Shown here piece after piece: positions 18,355 to 26,392 of a stretch of DNA of 59,057 bases. Each line of letters opens with the position of its first letter. Within the stretch, counting starts at the first letter, position 1. The stretch comes from Methanocorpusculaceae archaeon UBA456 (GTDB lineage Archaea; Halobacteriota; Methanomicrobia; Methanomicrobiales; Methanocorpusculaceae), in the NCBI GenBank assembly GCA_002496395.1, contig DAJQ01000027.1:37917-96973 (forward strand), written 5' to 3'. The position numbers and the translations under genes were made by a program. Below the pieces are notes generated by a model. That model was given only the letters and a program-made list of their open reading frames with translations, ran no database searches and was not told where the DNA came from.

Positions 18355-19128
18355 TCAGAGTGAGGTGAGGATCATACCAAATGTTTCAACCTGACTCTCT
18401 GCATGAGTCATCATCCGGGTTGCCACCGCAGGTGTCAGGAGGGGGTTGAGCTCCATTGCTTTCATATAATCCTCTGAGGCTTTCTGGTAGGCATTGGCTG
18501 CAAGCCGTGCATTTTCTCCGCCTGAGCTCAGGATCTGATCCGCACCTTTCATCGATCTCATCTCAGCATCATGCTGCATGGTGATGAACATGTATGCATC
18601 ACCCCGGTACATCCTGAACTCTGCATTCTCAGGGTTTGCGGCAACAAGGGAATCGAGATCCACAATCGCCTCCTGATACCGCCTCTGGGAGAGGAGGGAA
18701 ACCGCCCGTGTCCTGAGGGCATCGGGATCGGTGGGATCGCGGATGAGAGCATCATTGAAGCAGTCCTCGGCACCTTCCGGATCTCCGGCCTTCAGGAGGG
18801 CACGCCCTTTTCCAACCGGATATGCCGGGTTAGCCGGATCCAGTCCCGAGGCGAGAGAGAAGACCTCCGCTGCTTCAAGATAATCCCCCTGCCGATAGAG
18901 GCATTCGCCCTTCTTCTGCATGAGTTCTGTATTATTCTCATCAAAACCAAGGGCATAGGAATATGAAGAGATCGCCATTGTATCCTGATCCATCCCTGCA
19001 AGGCTGTCTCCGGCAAGTGAGAAGGTGGATACAGCCGCAGATTCGAAACCCGACTGAAATGGCGAGGGGAATATGATGATGACGGCCGCAAGAACCAGGC
19101 AGAGATAGAGGAGGTAGTACAGCTTCAT
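18355..19128 (-). CDS. TPR-repeat protein with N-terminal membrane anchor
   Basis: 257 residues. A hydrophobic N-terminus (LYYLLYLCLVLAAVIIIF) is a signal anchor or signal peptide. About four tetratricopeptide repeats follow (roughly 50-185), with typical pairs such as GECLYRQGDYLEAAEVFSLA, GRALLKAGDPEGAEDCFNDA and AVSLLSQRRYQEAIVDLDSL. The C-terminus has a further helical pair (KASEDYMKAMELNP). Probably a scaffold exposed outside the membrane; partners are unknown. A TATTTAAA box sits just upstream. Confidence 0.85.
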   Translation of the reverse strand: MKLYYLLYLCLVLAAVIIIFPSPFQSGFESAAVSTFSLAGDSLAGMDQDTMAISSYSYALGFDENNTELMQKKGECLYRQGDYLEAAEVFSLASGLDPANPAYPVGKGRALLKAGDPEGAEDCFNDALIRDPTDPDALRTRAVSLLSQRRYQEAIVDLDSLVAANPENAEFRMYRGDAYMFITMQHDAEMRSMKGADQILSSGGENARLAANAYQKASEDYMKAMELNPLLTPAVATRMMTHAESQVETFGMILTSL

Positions 19129-19155
19129 GAATGAATTGTCTATTGATGATTCAGG

Positions 19156-19163
19156 TATTTAAA
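19156..19163 (-). promoter_or_regulatory. TATA box of the TPR gene
   Basis: TTTAAATA on the minus strand inside the near-palindrome GGTTTAAATACC, about 30 nt before the ATG at 19128, giving a leader of a few nucleotides only. It shows that the TPR gene has its own promoter rather than relying on polB. Confidence 0.5.
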
Positions 19164-19239
19164 CCGAAGTCTCACCGGAATTGCAGAAGAGAGGGGTTCA
19201 CATACAGAGAGACGGGGTATCGGAGGGAGAGGAGAGGAA

Positions 19240-20643
19240 TCAGGAGAGGAAGTCGTAGATCTGCGGCTCCATCTGTTCGAGATCGACGATCACCGCCTGA
19301 CCGGGAGTCGGGTTGATATTCATCTGCTTCTGGAATGCGGTCTGGGACTGCCAGGCCCCGGCATTCACGGCAAGGACACCACGGTACCGGGAGATGCCGG
19401 TGATATGAACATGCCCGGTATGGAGGATCTCGGGGACGGGATCGATTAAGAGCCGATCTTTTTCGGTTGCGAGGATAGGTGTCCTCCGCCCGTATGTCGG
19501 GGCAAGGTGGCGACGTTTCAGCATCGCCTCCATCATCTCTGCAGGCGCCTCATACCGGGCGCCGGGAATCATCCCGATGAGATCATCGATGCTCCGACCA
19601 TGGTACATCAGTACACGAGCACCGTGGATCGAGACGGCGGCCGGGTTCTCAACAAAGGTACAGTTCTTTGGATACTGTGAGCGAAACTCAGGCGGGATCA
19701 CCGGCTGGGGTTCTGCTCCCCGGACGACATCGTGGTTTCCGGGTGCAAGGACGATCCCAAGCGAGGAGGGAAGCGTCTGGAGCATCTCACCGAGACGGTC
19801 ATACTGTTCATAGATATTAGGGATGGTCAGCTCTTTCTCCTGTCCCGGGTAGATGCCGATCCCGTCAACCAGATCTCCTGCAACAAGGAGGTAGCTGATA
19901 TCGTCAGCAGCAGAGAGCCAGTCACAGAACCGCTCCCAGGGTTCCTGGAGGAAGGTATCTGACCCGATATGGATATCCGATATAAGCGCTACTTTTCCGG
20001 AATTTTTCGGGGAATAGGGGGCATGCTGAACCGGAACATCAGGGCGAAAGAGCTGATCTGCATAGAAGAGTTTTCCCTCAGGGGCGGGTTTGCCCCGAAC
20101 ACCAATCACCTCATCGGGGACGATCCGTTCTGCATCAGAAAAACCGTCTCTTCCATTGTTGAAGAGAACCGGCATTGTTCCGGTCGGATCTTCCAGTTCA
20201 AGGATCCGGTGCCCTTTTGCAGTCGACTTCACATCAATCACAATACCGATGATGGTGACCTCGCTGTCACGGAACCGGGAGGAGTGGGTCAGCGCCTCGA
20301 TCGGGATCGCACCGGATCGTTTCCTGATGAGAGAGCCAAGACAATCGTACCGGCTCCTGAAGAGGGAGACATAATCATCGATCTGCCGAACCGGACCGGC
20401 TGATCCTTCCATCCCCTCAATAACCTCAAGGAGGGGATCGGCGGTGAACCTGATCCCATCCCTCTTTGGGGTGAGCGAAGGGATATGGGAGGGGAGGACG
20501 ACGGCGCAATCTTTCCGGATCCCGGCAAGAATACCTGAAATAAGAGCCGGATCTCCCCGCTCCCTGAGGTAGGAGACAACGGTCGGATCGACCAGATGAC
20601 CGGCTTCACAGAACCTGGCAATGATCTCCTGCTCGGCGAGCAT
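19240..20643 (-). CDS. polB: DNA polymerase D small subunit (DP1), 3'-5' exonuclease
   Basis: 467 residues. An OB-fold region (about 115-190: VTIIGIVIDVKSTAKG, LELEDPTGTMPVLF) precedes a calcineurin-like phosphodiesterase domain with the motifs ALISDIHIGSD, LLVAGDLVDGIG, LAPGNHDVVRG, MYHGRSIDD and HTGHVHITG. Unlike the eukaryotic B-subunits, these metal-ligand residues are intact, so the proofreading nuclease should be active. It pairs with the large subunit DP2, not in this window. The N-terminal region is shorter than in Pyrococcus DP1. The gene lies 3 kb from the origin and is probably leaderless. Confidence 0.95.
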   Translation of the reverse strand: MLAEQEIIARFCEAGHLVDPTVVSYLRERGDPALISGILAGIRKDCAVVLPSHIPSLTPKRDGIRFTADPLLEVIEGMEGSAGPVRQIDDYVSLFRSRYDCLGSLIRKRSGAIPIEALTHSSRFRDSEVTIIGIVIDVKSTAKGHRILELEDPTGTMPVLFNNGRDGFSDAERIVPDEVIGVRGKPAPEGKLFYADQLFRPDVPVQHAPYSPKNSGKVALISDIHIGSDTFLQEPWERFCDWLSAADDISYLLVAGDLVDGIGIYPGQEKELTIPNIYEQYDRLGEMLQTLPSSLGIVLAPGNHDVVRGAEPQPVIPPEFRSQYPKNCTFVENPAAVSIHGARVLMYHGRSIDDLIGMIPGARYEAPAEMMEAMLKRRHLAPTYGRRTPILATEKDRLLIDPVPEILHTGHVHITGISRYRGVLAVNAGAWQSQTAFQKQMNINPTPGQAVIVDLEQMEPQIYDFLS

Positions 20644-20654
20644 AGTCTTTCATT

Positions 20655-20684
20655 GGATCTCTGATCCAATTATACCTCTGATCC
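20655..20684 (-). promoter_or_regulatory. polB promoter: TATA box between direct repeats
   Basis: On the minus strand GGTATAATT (20668-20676) lies about 28 nt before the polB ATG, so the mRNA is probably leaderless. It is bracketed by two copies of GGATCAGAG (plus-strand CTCTGATCC at 20659-20667 and 20676-20684), 17 bp apart. The downstream copy also forms a small inverted repeat, GGATC-TCT-GATCC. The arrangement resembles an operator. Confidence 0.5.
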
Positions 20685-20779
20685 GGATCCCCTTCGATGA
20701 GAGGATAAGATGAGAAAAGGTTGGGGTAGTTCAGAATTATTCGGGATATAGTGTGGATATCAGAGAGGGATGGAAAGTT

Positions 20780-22006
20780 TTAGATCGACTCGATAAACTC
20801 TCCAATCCTCTTGACCGCTTCACCCAGATCCTCCCGTGAGACCGCATAGGCACACCTGATGTGGCCTATCCCCGACGGGCCGAATGCACTTCCCGGTGCA
20901 ACGGCAACCTGCTTTTCGATCAGAAGCCGCTCAGCGAACTCCTCATCTGAGAGACCGGTTGATTCGATCGAGGGGAATGCATAGAATGCACCCTTTGGAA
21001 GGTGGCAGGGGAGGCCGATTCTGTTCAATCCCGCCACAAAGAGGTTTCGCCGCATCCGGAATTCGGCAACCATCCGGTCTTTTGAATCCTCTGCATGTTT
21101 CAGCGCCTCGATTGCGGCAAACTGTGACATCGTCGGTGCGCAGAGCATCACATACTGGTGGATCTTGAGTGCTGCACTCGTGATCTCAGGAGGTGCACAG
21201 AAGTACCCGACCCTCCAGCCGGTCATCGAGTATGCCTTTGAGAACCCGTTTAAGGTGATTGTCCGCTCCCAGAGGGAATCAAGCGATGCCGGTGAGACAT
21301 GCCTTCCTTCATAGGTGAGTTCGGAATAGATCTCATCTGAAAGGAGGAGGAGATCGTGATCCACGATGATATCGGCAATCGCTTCGAGATCCCCCCGTTT
21401 CATCACCCCCCCTGTCGGGTTATTGGGGAAGTTGAGCATCACGAGTTTGGTCTTCTTTGTGATCCTCTCCATCAGGGCATCAGGGGTAACCCGGAACTCG
21501 TCCTCTGCCGGGCAGGGGAGTGGAACCGGGATGCCGCCTGCCAGCATCACGCAGGGACTGTAGGAGACATAGCAGGGATCGGCAACAAGAACCTCGTCAC
21601 CCGGATCAACGACCGTTCTGACGGCGAGATCAAGGCCTTCTGAAACACCTCCGGTGATGATGATCTCATTCTGTGGATCATAACTTGTCCCATATCGCGA
21701 GATGAGGTAGGATGAGACGAGATCCCGGAGCTCTTCCAGACCCTTGTTGGAGGTGTATGCTGTTGCACCCCGTTCGATCGAATCAATACCGGCAACAGAG
21801 ACATTCCAGGGGGTATTGAAATCCGGCTCACCGACGCCGAGTGAGATCACATCATTCATCGTGAGGAGGAGATCGAAGAACTTCCGGATTCCGGAGGGTG
21901 GAATCATCTCCGCCCGCTCTGAGACAAAGCTCTTCTGCGGGTGATTGCGTCCCCTTTCAGAAACTATAGGGGAGACGTTCGACCCCTTCACTTCTCTGTA
22001 ACTCAC
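20780..22006 (-). CDS. class I/II pyridoxal-phosphate aminotransferase (AspC-like)
   Basis: About 408 residues. SLGVGEPDF, NFPNNPTGG, LLLSDEIYSEL and LNGFSKAYSMTGWRVGY (Lys that forms the PLP Schiff base) define fold-type I, subgroup I-gamma-like aminotransferases of aspartate, alanine or aromatic amino acids. The exact donor is not decided. The homologous part begins only at about residue 28 (SFVSERAEMIPPSGIRKFFD). Start choice: an ATG at 22012 has AGGAG one base away, too close, while the GTG at 22006 has it at 7 nt, so I take the GTG. It overlaps the end of the Lrp-type regulator gene, and both follow cdc6. Confidence 0.85.
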   Translation of the reverse strand: MSYREVKGSNVSPIVSERGRNHPQKSFVSERAEMIPPSGIRKFFDLLLTMNDVISLGVGEPDFNTPWNVSVAGIDSIERGATAYTSNKGLEELRDLVSSYLISRYGTSYDPQNEIIITGGVSEGLDLAVRTVVDPGDEVLVADPCYVSYSPCVMLAGGIPVPLPCPAEDEFRVTPDALMERITKKTKLVMLNFPNNPTGGVMKRGDLEAIADIIVDHDLLLLSDEIYSELTYEGRHVSPASLDSLWERTITLNGFSKAYSMTGWRVGYFCAPPEITSAALKIHQYVMLCAPTMSQFAAIEALKHAEDSKDRMVAEFRMRRNLFVAGLNRIGLPCHLPKGAFYAFPSIESTGLSDEEFAERLLIEKQVAVAPGSAFGPSGIGHIRCAYAVSREDLGEAVKRIGEFIESI

Positions 22007-22448
22007 AGCCATACTCCTTGTATGTCTTCATAACGATATGGGTCACCGTCTCCCTGATGCTCTCGAGAGAGGCGATCTGGCCGGAGACGAACTCCGAGAC
22101 TTCCTGCATCGTCCTGCCGCAGACAATCAGCTGCAGATCATAGCTGCCGGTAACGAGCCGGAGCGACTTCACTTCAGGGAACCTGGCAACACGGTCTGCG
22201 ATCCGGTCATAGCCAAATTCACTCTCCGGGCTGACCTTCACCTCAACAACTGCGGTGACACCATCGTCACCTGCTTTCTTCCAGTCGATGACAGCAGTAT
22301 ACTTACGGATAGTCCCGGACTTCTCCATTCCGGCAATCCGTGTCGCAATATCATGTGTTGACAGATTCAACATCGTTGCAAGGTCCTTATGACCGATACG
22401 CGAATCGGATTCCAGGACCCGTAGAATCTCCCTGTTTTTTTCATCCAT
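21957..22448 (-). CDS. Lrp/AsnC-family transcriptional regulator
   Basis: 163 residues from the ATG at 22446-22448, which has AGGTGA at good distance; the frame extends 13 codons further into cdc6 but without a better site. Residues 1-50 are a winged helix-turn-helix (ILRVLESDSRIGHKDLATMLNLS), and about 70-145 the RAM/AsnC effector domain (VTAVVEVKVSPESEFGYDRIADRV, LRLVTGSYDLQLIVCG). It begins 7 bp after the cdc6 stop and overlaps the aminotransferase, so it may sense an amino acid and control that gene. Confidence 0.92.
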   Translation of the reverse strand: MDEKNREILRVLESDSRIGHKDLATMLNLSTHDIATRIAGMEKSGTIRKYTAVIDWKKAGDDGVTAVVEVKVSPESEFGYDRIADRVARFPEVKSLRLVTGSYDLQLIVCGRTMQEVSEFVSGQIASLESIRETVTHIVMKTYKEYGCELQRSEGVERLPYSF

Positions 22449-22455
22449 ACTGTAT

Positions 22456-23739
22456 TCACCTAAAGAGTTTCCCGGCATGCTCTTCATTAAATCTGGAGAT
22501 GTTATGCTCTACAAGACGAGGATCCTTTAGGACAACGTCCCAGATACGATCGGTTGATGCATCGAAGGATATCTCTTTTGTCCGTCCATATCGTCCCTTT
22601 GATATGACACGTGTAGATATGACACCAAGCATATTTAACTCACTGATAAGATCGGTCACCCGGCGGTGGGTCAGGGTTTCAAGGGAGATCTCACGGGTCA
22701 CCTCACGGTAGAGACGCATCACTTCTCCGCTTGTGAAGATCTTCTGATTGATCCGGAACAAAAGCAACATCGCATAGAGGACAACCTTGCTCTGCGTGGG
22801 GAGGGTGGCGATGCATTCCACCATGCTGTCGGTTTCGATCTTATCCTGTGCCTGCCGGACATGCTTCTCAGTCACCAAACATTCACTCTCCCGATCGGCG
22901 AGCTCTCCTGAGACGCGGAGGAGATCGAGTGCACGTCGGGCATCACCATGCTCCTGCGCGGCAAGCGCCGCGCAGAGCGGGATGACATTGTCATCAAGTG
23001 CTCCCGGGACAAATGCATCATCTGCACGCTGTTTTAAGATATCGACGAGTTGAGGGGCATTATAGGGGGGGAAGACGATCTCTTCCTCCGAGAGGGAGGA
23101 GAGAACCCGTGGATCAAGGAAATCGGTGAACCTGAGATCATTTGAGATGCCGATGATGCAGACCTTGGAGCGTTCGAGATCGGAATTGATCCGGGTGAGG
23201 TTATAGAGTGTCTCATCCCCGCTCTTCTTGACGAGTTTATCGATCTCGTCAAGGATGATGACGAGAACCCCACCTGAGTTCTCCAGGATATTCTTCAGTT
23301 CAGCATAGACCTGATCGGTCGGCCATCCGGTCATCGGGATATGGGTTCTGATCCTGTCAGAGCTGAGATCATCGACATTCTCAACAAGTTTGGCAATCTG
23401 GGCGAGCACCCGGTACTGGGTATCGATCACTTCGCAGTTTAAGTGAACCACGCGGCAGGTAGTGTTCAGGTGGCTTCCGGCATTCTCAAGCTCGGCGCCG
23501 ACATAGCGGACAGATGCCGTCTTCCCGGTGCCGGTCTTCCCATAAATCAGGATATTGGAAGGGGTTTCGTTATGGAGGGAGGGGGCGAGGACCGCAGCAA
23601 TGGAATCAATCTGGGGCGTCCGGTGGGGAAGTGTCTGTGGTCGGTAGCTATGCCTGAGTATCTCGCGATTCTTGAAAATTTTATTGTTTCCCAGGTATTT
23701 TTTAAAAAGACCCATTGATCTGTTGCTTTCATCGTCCAC
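22456..23739 (-). CDS. cdc6: Orc1/Cdc6 replication initiator
   Basis: 427 residues. AAA+ ATPase with Walker A GKTGTGKT at 67-74, Walker B LVIILDEIDK near 160, sensor 1 IGISNDLRF, sensor 2 in HGDARRALDLLR, and a C-terminal winged helix (about 330-410) that binds origin DNA. Family members bind ORB elements at oriC and load MCM. It is transcribed away from the ORB-containing region immediately upstream. Start is the GTG at 23737-23739, with GTGAT five bases before it; an ATG lies eight codons later. Confidence 0.96.
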   Translation of the reverse strand: MDDESNRSMGLFKKYLGNNKIFKNREILRHSYRPQTLPHRTPQIDSIAAVLAPSLHNETPSNILIYGKTGTGKTASVRYVGAELENAGSHLNTTCRVVHLNCEVIDTQYRVLAQIAKLVENVDDLSSDRIRTHIPMTGWPTDQVYAELKNILENSGGVLVIILDEIDKLVKKSGDETLYNLTRINSDLERSKVCIIGISNDLRFTDFLDPRVLSSLSEEEIVFPPYNAPQLVDILKQRADDAFVPGALDDNVIPLCAALAAQEHGDARRALDLLRVSGELADRESECLVTEKHVRQAQDKIETDSMVECIATLPTQSKVVLYAMLLLFRINQKIFTSGEVMRLYREVTREISLETLTHRRVTDLISELNMLGVISTRVISKGRYGRTKEISFDASTDRIWDVVLKDPRLVEHNISRFNEEHAGKLFR

Positions 23740-23820
23740 TCATAATCACATCCCCTGATACGGATCACCATAGATCCACTCACTGAAGCAGAGATTATAT
23801 GATTCATTACTGGATATTAA

Positions 23821-23841
23821 ACCCCACTATTTCCACTGGAG
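23821..23841 (+). repeat. ORB-like element 1
   Basis: Reads ACCCCACTATTTCCACTGGA plus G. Matches the window consensus ACCCCTTTATTTCCACTGGA at 18 of 20 positions. Located 82 bp upstream of the cdc6 start. Confidence 0.8.
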
Positions 23842-24047
23842 ATATCACATGGAATGTAGTTTGAACAAATGTATCAGATGTTTGTGTGACAGGATCTGAT
23901 AGATGGCAGGACCTCTCTCCTCGTTATCAATTCTGCACCATGGATGGCAGGAGGGAGAGGGACAGGAGAGGGAAAAGATGGGGGATGGGGGTAGGATCAG
24001 AAGAGAGTGGACTCATCTCAGGTATAGTCATCTCGGATATAGAGAAC

Positions 24048-24068
24048 ACCCCTTTATTTCGAGTGGAG
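24048..24068 (+). repeat. ORB-like element 2
   Basis: Reads ACCCCTTTATTTCGAGTGGA plus G: perfect in the ACCCCTTTATTTC half, with two changes in the dyad (GA for CA... and G for C). Confidence 0.7.
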
Positions 24069-24288
24069 ACCGAAGAGAGGTAGGTATACGAGTGAAATAT
24101 TTCTTATATTTATATCAGAATAATATCGTGATTCTTTTCCGGATTGCCACTGGAATGGTGGTGATGGTGTATCATCTGTGGATAAATAAAGGAGATTTGA
24201 TGAGATATCATGAAACAGAGGGTGAGGGTGGGTGGATGGACAAAGATGGTGAGGTGGTGGTGGTGAGGTGATCTCCGTTCCAACCCCC

Positions 24289-24309
24289 TCCCTATTGTTT
24301 CTACTGGAG
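24289..24309 (+). repeat. degenerate ORB-like element 3
   Basis: Reads TCCCTATTGTTTCTACTGGA plus G; 15 of 20 positions match the window consensus, best in the TTTC-ACTGGA half. Weakest of the set. Confidence 0.45.
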
Positions 24310-24531
24310 GTTTTTGAGGGAATGAGGGGAGATCTTGGTAGAGATGGAAAAATGGAAAAGGCAGATGGAGTTGAAAATGGGTATTGAGGGGTAGAAGGCT
24401 AAACTAAGGTTATTTTCTCTGTTTCTCCAAAATATAAAGGGAAAAAACCACTCAGAAGAAAAAATGAAATGAAAATTAGCAACAGAAGAAGCCATTTTCT
24501 TATTAGGAACTGATACTATATAAACATACTG

Positions 24532-24722
24532 AAATTATAATGAACTGTAAAATTTCAACCGAAAAATAAAATTTTAACTAATTTATAATTTAGTTATATA
24601 ATGTATGAATTGATTATATAGTTTATGAATTGATCATATAATTTGTAAATAATTTATAGTCTATACACCTACATATAATTTATAAATATATTTCTTAATT
24701 ATAAAATTTTATTTTAATTTTA
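24532..24722. other. AT-rich core, candidate duplex-unwinding element
   Basis: About 190 bp of almost only A and T lying between the left and right ORB groups. It includes two tandem 20-bp units (24601-24620 and 24621-24640) sharing TATGAATTGAT-ATATA, and a weaker third (24641-24660). Many TA steps make this the easiest place to melt in the window. Confidence 0.65.
24601..24640. repeat. 20-bp tandem repeat in the AT-rich core
   Basis: ATGTATGAATTGATTATATA followed directly by GTTTATGAATTGATCATATA: 17 of 20 bases are the same. A third, poor copy follows to 24660. Confidence 0.7.
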
Positions 24723-24804
24723 TGTTATTTACTAAAACTCTCTTCTCTTTACCCAATCTCCCCCCTCTTTACATGATCTCCCACAACCCCTATCCCTTTT
24801 TCAT

Positions 24805-24825
24805 CTCCAGTGGAAACAAAGGGGT
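24805..24825 (-). repeat. ORB-like element 4 (inverted)
   Basis: On the plus strand CTCCAGTGGAAACAAAGGGG plus T, i.e. the box in the opposite orientation, right of the AT-rich core. Very close to the published archaeal ORB core with its CCAGTGGAAAC dyad and G-string. Confidence 0.85.
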
Positions 24826-25003
24826 ACCTCTAACTACCTTTCCAATCGATACTCAGCTTCATCTGATTAACCCCTCTTTATCTTCATTCCGGGTAATCAA
24901 AATAAATAACCATAATTCTGGATTATTTCCCCTAGAAAATCAATTTATTCAGGTTTTTTCCGGGTATGTCTGACAAATAGGGATCAATTCATTCACTGTA
25001 TAA

Positions 25004-25024
25004 ACCCCTTTATTTCCACTGGAA
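25004..25024 (+). repeat. ORB-like element 5
   Basis: Reads ACCCCTTTATTTCCACTGGA plus A. Identical over all 21 bases to the copy inside hel308 at 28695. Preceded by TATAA. Confidence 0.85.
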
Positions 25025-25255
25025 CAACATCCGGAAAGACACCTCTCCAACAACCAGATGAAGAGTCAAAGGGGGCATTCCTGACAAAAAGATGGGCATG
25101 CAGATGCTATCTTCAAATCACAACAAGTCTCAACAACCTCCAAAAATAACCACAACCTCCCCAAATACCCGGTATCTTATCTTCTCCCCCTCCTCCGATA
25201 CAGGTATCGGGTGCACCATCGAAGATCAGATAACAACAGCCGATCCATTCTCTCT

Positions 25256-25747
25256 ATGAGCAGTCATCATGAGAAGGCGATCCAAATCACCGGAGCGGTG
25301 ATCACCGTATCGACCACCAGGAGAGAGGAGGATGATACCTCCGGCAGAACCGCACGTGAACTCTTTTCCGGAGCCAGTATACCGGTATCACTCTACAGGA
25401 TCGTCCCTGATCAGGATGCGGCGATCAGAGCGGCGCTTGATGAGGCCCTCCAAAAGGCCAACTGTATCGTCTTCACCGGCGGCACCGGGCTTACCCCGGA
25501 TGATCGGACGATCGAAGCTGTTGCTCCTGCATTTGAGAAGGTGATGGATGGATTTGGCGAGCTCTTCAGGCAGAAAAGTATTGCGGAGGTTGGAACTGCG
25601 GTCATTCTCTCACGGGCAACAGCAGGAGTGATCCAGGGAAGAGCGGTCTTCTGCATACCGGGATCGACAAAGGCGGTCCGGCTTGCGGTTGAGGAGATCA
25701 TTATCCCCCAGATCCGGCATATCATCTCACATGCCGGGCCCAGGTGA
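25256..25747 (+). CDS. moaB: MoaB/MogA-type molybdopterin biosynthesis protein
   Basis: 163 residues from the ATG at 25256; the frame is open to 25211, but conserved sequence begins at GAVITVSTTR. VFTGGTGLTPDDRTIEAVAP is the MPT-binding motif, and the C-terminus AVFCIPGSTKAVRLAVEEIIIPQ is typical. It adenylates molybdopterin on the way to the molybdenum or tungsten cofactor needed by formylmethanofuran dehydrogenase and formate dehydrogenase in methanogens. It stands alone on the right flank of the origin. Confidence 0.93.
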   Translation: MSSHHEKAIQITGAVITVSTTRREEDDTSGRTARELFSGASIPVSLYRIVPDQDAAIRAALDEALQKANCIVFTGGTGLTPDDRTIEAVAPAFEKVMDGFGELFRQKSIAEVGTAVILSRATAGVIQGRAVFCIPGSTKAVRLAVEEIIIPQIRHIISHAGPR

Positions 25748-25793
25748 TCCACCATTCTCTGAATATGTGAGAGAGCTCCTGTATTGGGTGGCG

Positions 25794-26366
25794 TTACTTC
25801 AGGATGTTCAGAAGAGCGGTTCTTTCGATCACGAGATCGGTGATCCGGTCTCTCCCAACCGTTCCAATCTCTTCATCGGTGATCGAATAGAGCTTCTGGA
25901 GGGCCGGGATCCGGCATGCCGGGATCTCCTCCTCATCCGGGCATGGGCTGATCAGGTGGCGAAGCTTCGCCCATGCCGACTCAGAGGGTGGAACCATCCC
26001 GATCCAGGTGAGCATCCCACCTTCATGGAGCCCAAACCCCATTGCAATACTCGTCTGCCGCTGGCCTGATGCATAGAGGAGCACCTCCATCTCGAGGCTC
26101 CGTGCGGTCATCGTTCCCTGTTTTTCGGCACGGAGAGCCTGCCGGATCGCCTCTTCTGCATGTCTCCTTCCGGCCATCATCTCCGCGTTCATGCAGATGA
26201 TCCGGACACCGGCCTGATCAGCTGCATCTCTTAGTTCTGCAAGATGGCCCGGAACCGATGCAATCTCCATCCGGGCCATTCTCACCTCATACATCTGATC
26301 CGGGTTCTTGCCTGATTCCGACTCATTGGCCACTGCTTTATGTCCCTTTATATCACTGTGCTTCAT
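25794..26366 (-). CDS. cgi121: KEOPS complex subunit Cgi121
   Basis: 190 residues. ICMNAEMMAGRRHAEEAIRQAL, ARSLEMEVLLYASGQRQTSIA and the GLHEGGMLTWIGMV strand match the Cgi121/TPRKB family. In the KEOPS complex it contacts Bud32 and helps make t6A37 in tRNAs. The N-terminal 25 residues (KHSDIKGHKAVANES) lack homology I recognise; the ATG at 26366 has GAGG at good spacing, so they are probably real, though a later ATG (residue 25) is possible. It follows hel308 by 26 bp on the same strand. Confidence 0.88.
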   Translation of the reverse strand: MKHSDIKGHKAVANESESGKNPDQMYEVRMARMEIASVPGHLAELRDAADQAGVRIICMNAEMMAGRRHAEEAIRQALRAEKQGTMTARSLEMEVLLYASGQRQTSIAMGFGLHEGGMLTWIGMVPPSESAWAKLRHLISPCPDEEEIPACRIPALQKLYSITDEEIGTVGRDRITDLVIERTALLNILK

Positions 26367-26392
26367 ATGATCCTCTCTTTATCCATCACAAT

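Larger units (their letters stand above)
23740..25255. other. candidate chromosomal replication origin (oriC)
   Basis: This 1.5 kb stretch between cdc6 and moaB has no convincing gene. It holds five origin-recognition-box-like elements (23821, 24048, 24289, 24805, 25004) flanking a very AT-rich core at about 24530-24720, the layout expected of a euryarchaeal origin: Cdc6-binding boxes around a duplex-unwinding element, next to the initiator gene. The 5' halves of the boxes read ACCCC and the 3' halves contain the TTCCACTGGA dyad. Frames within it (for example 23903-24271 and 24722-24973) have low-complexity products and no homology I recognise. Functional origin use is inferred. Confidence 0.85.

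Noticed and set aside
23903..24271. 122-codon frame in the origin region
   Set aside because: Low-complexity Gly/Arg/Val-rich product; it crosses an ORB-like box and has no conserved pattern.
24722..24973. 83-codon frame in the origin region
   Set aside because: Sits on an ORB-like element and AT-rich DNA; composition is driven by the bases and no start signal is seen.
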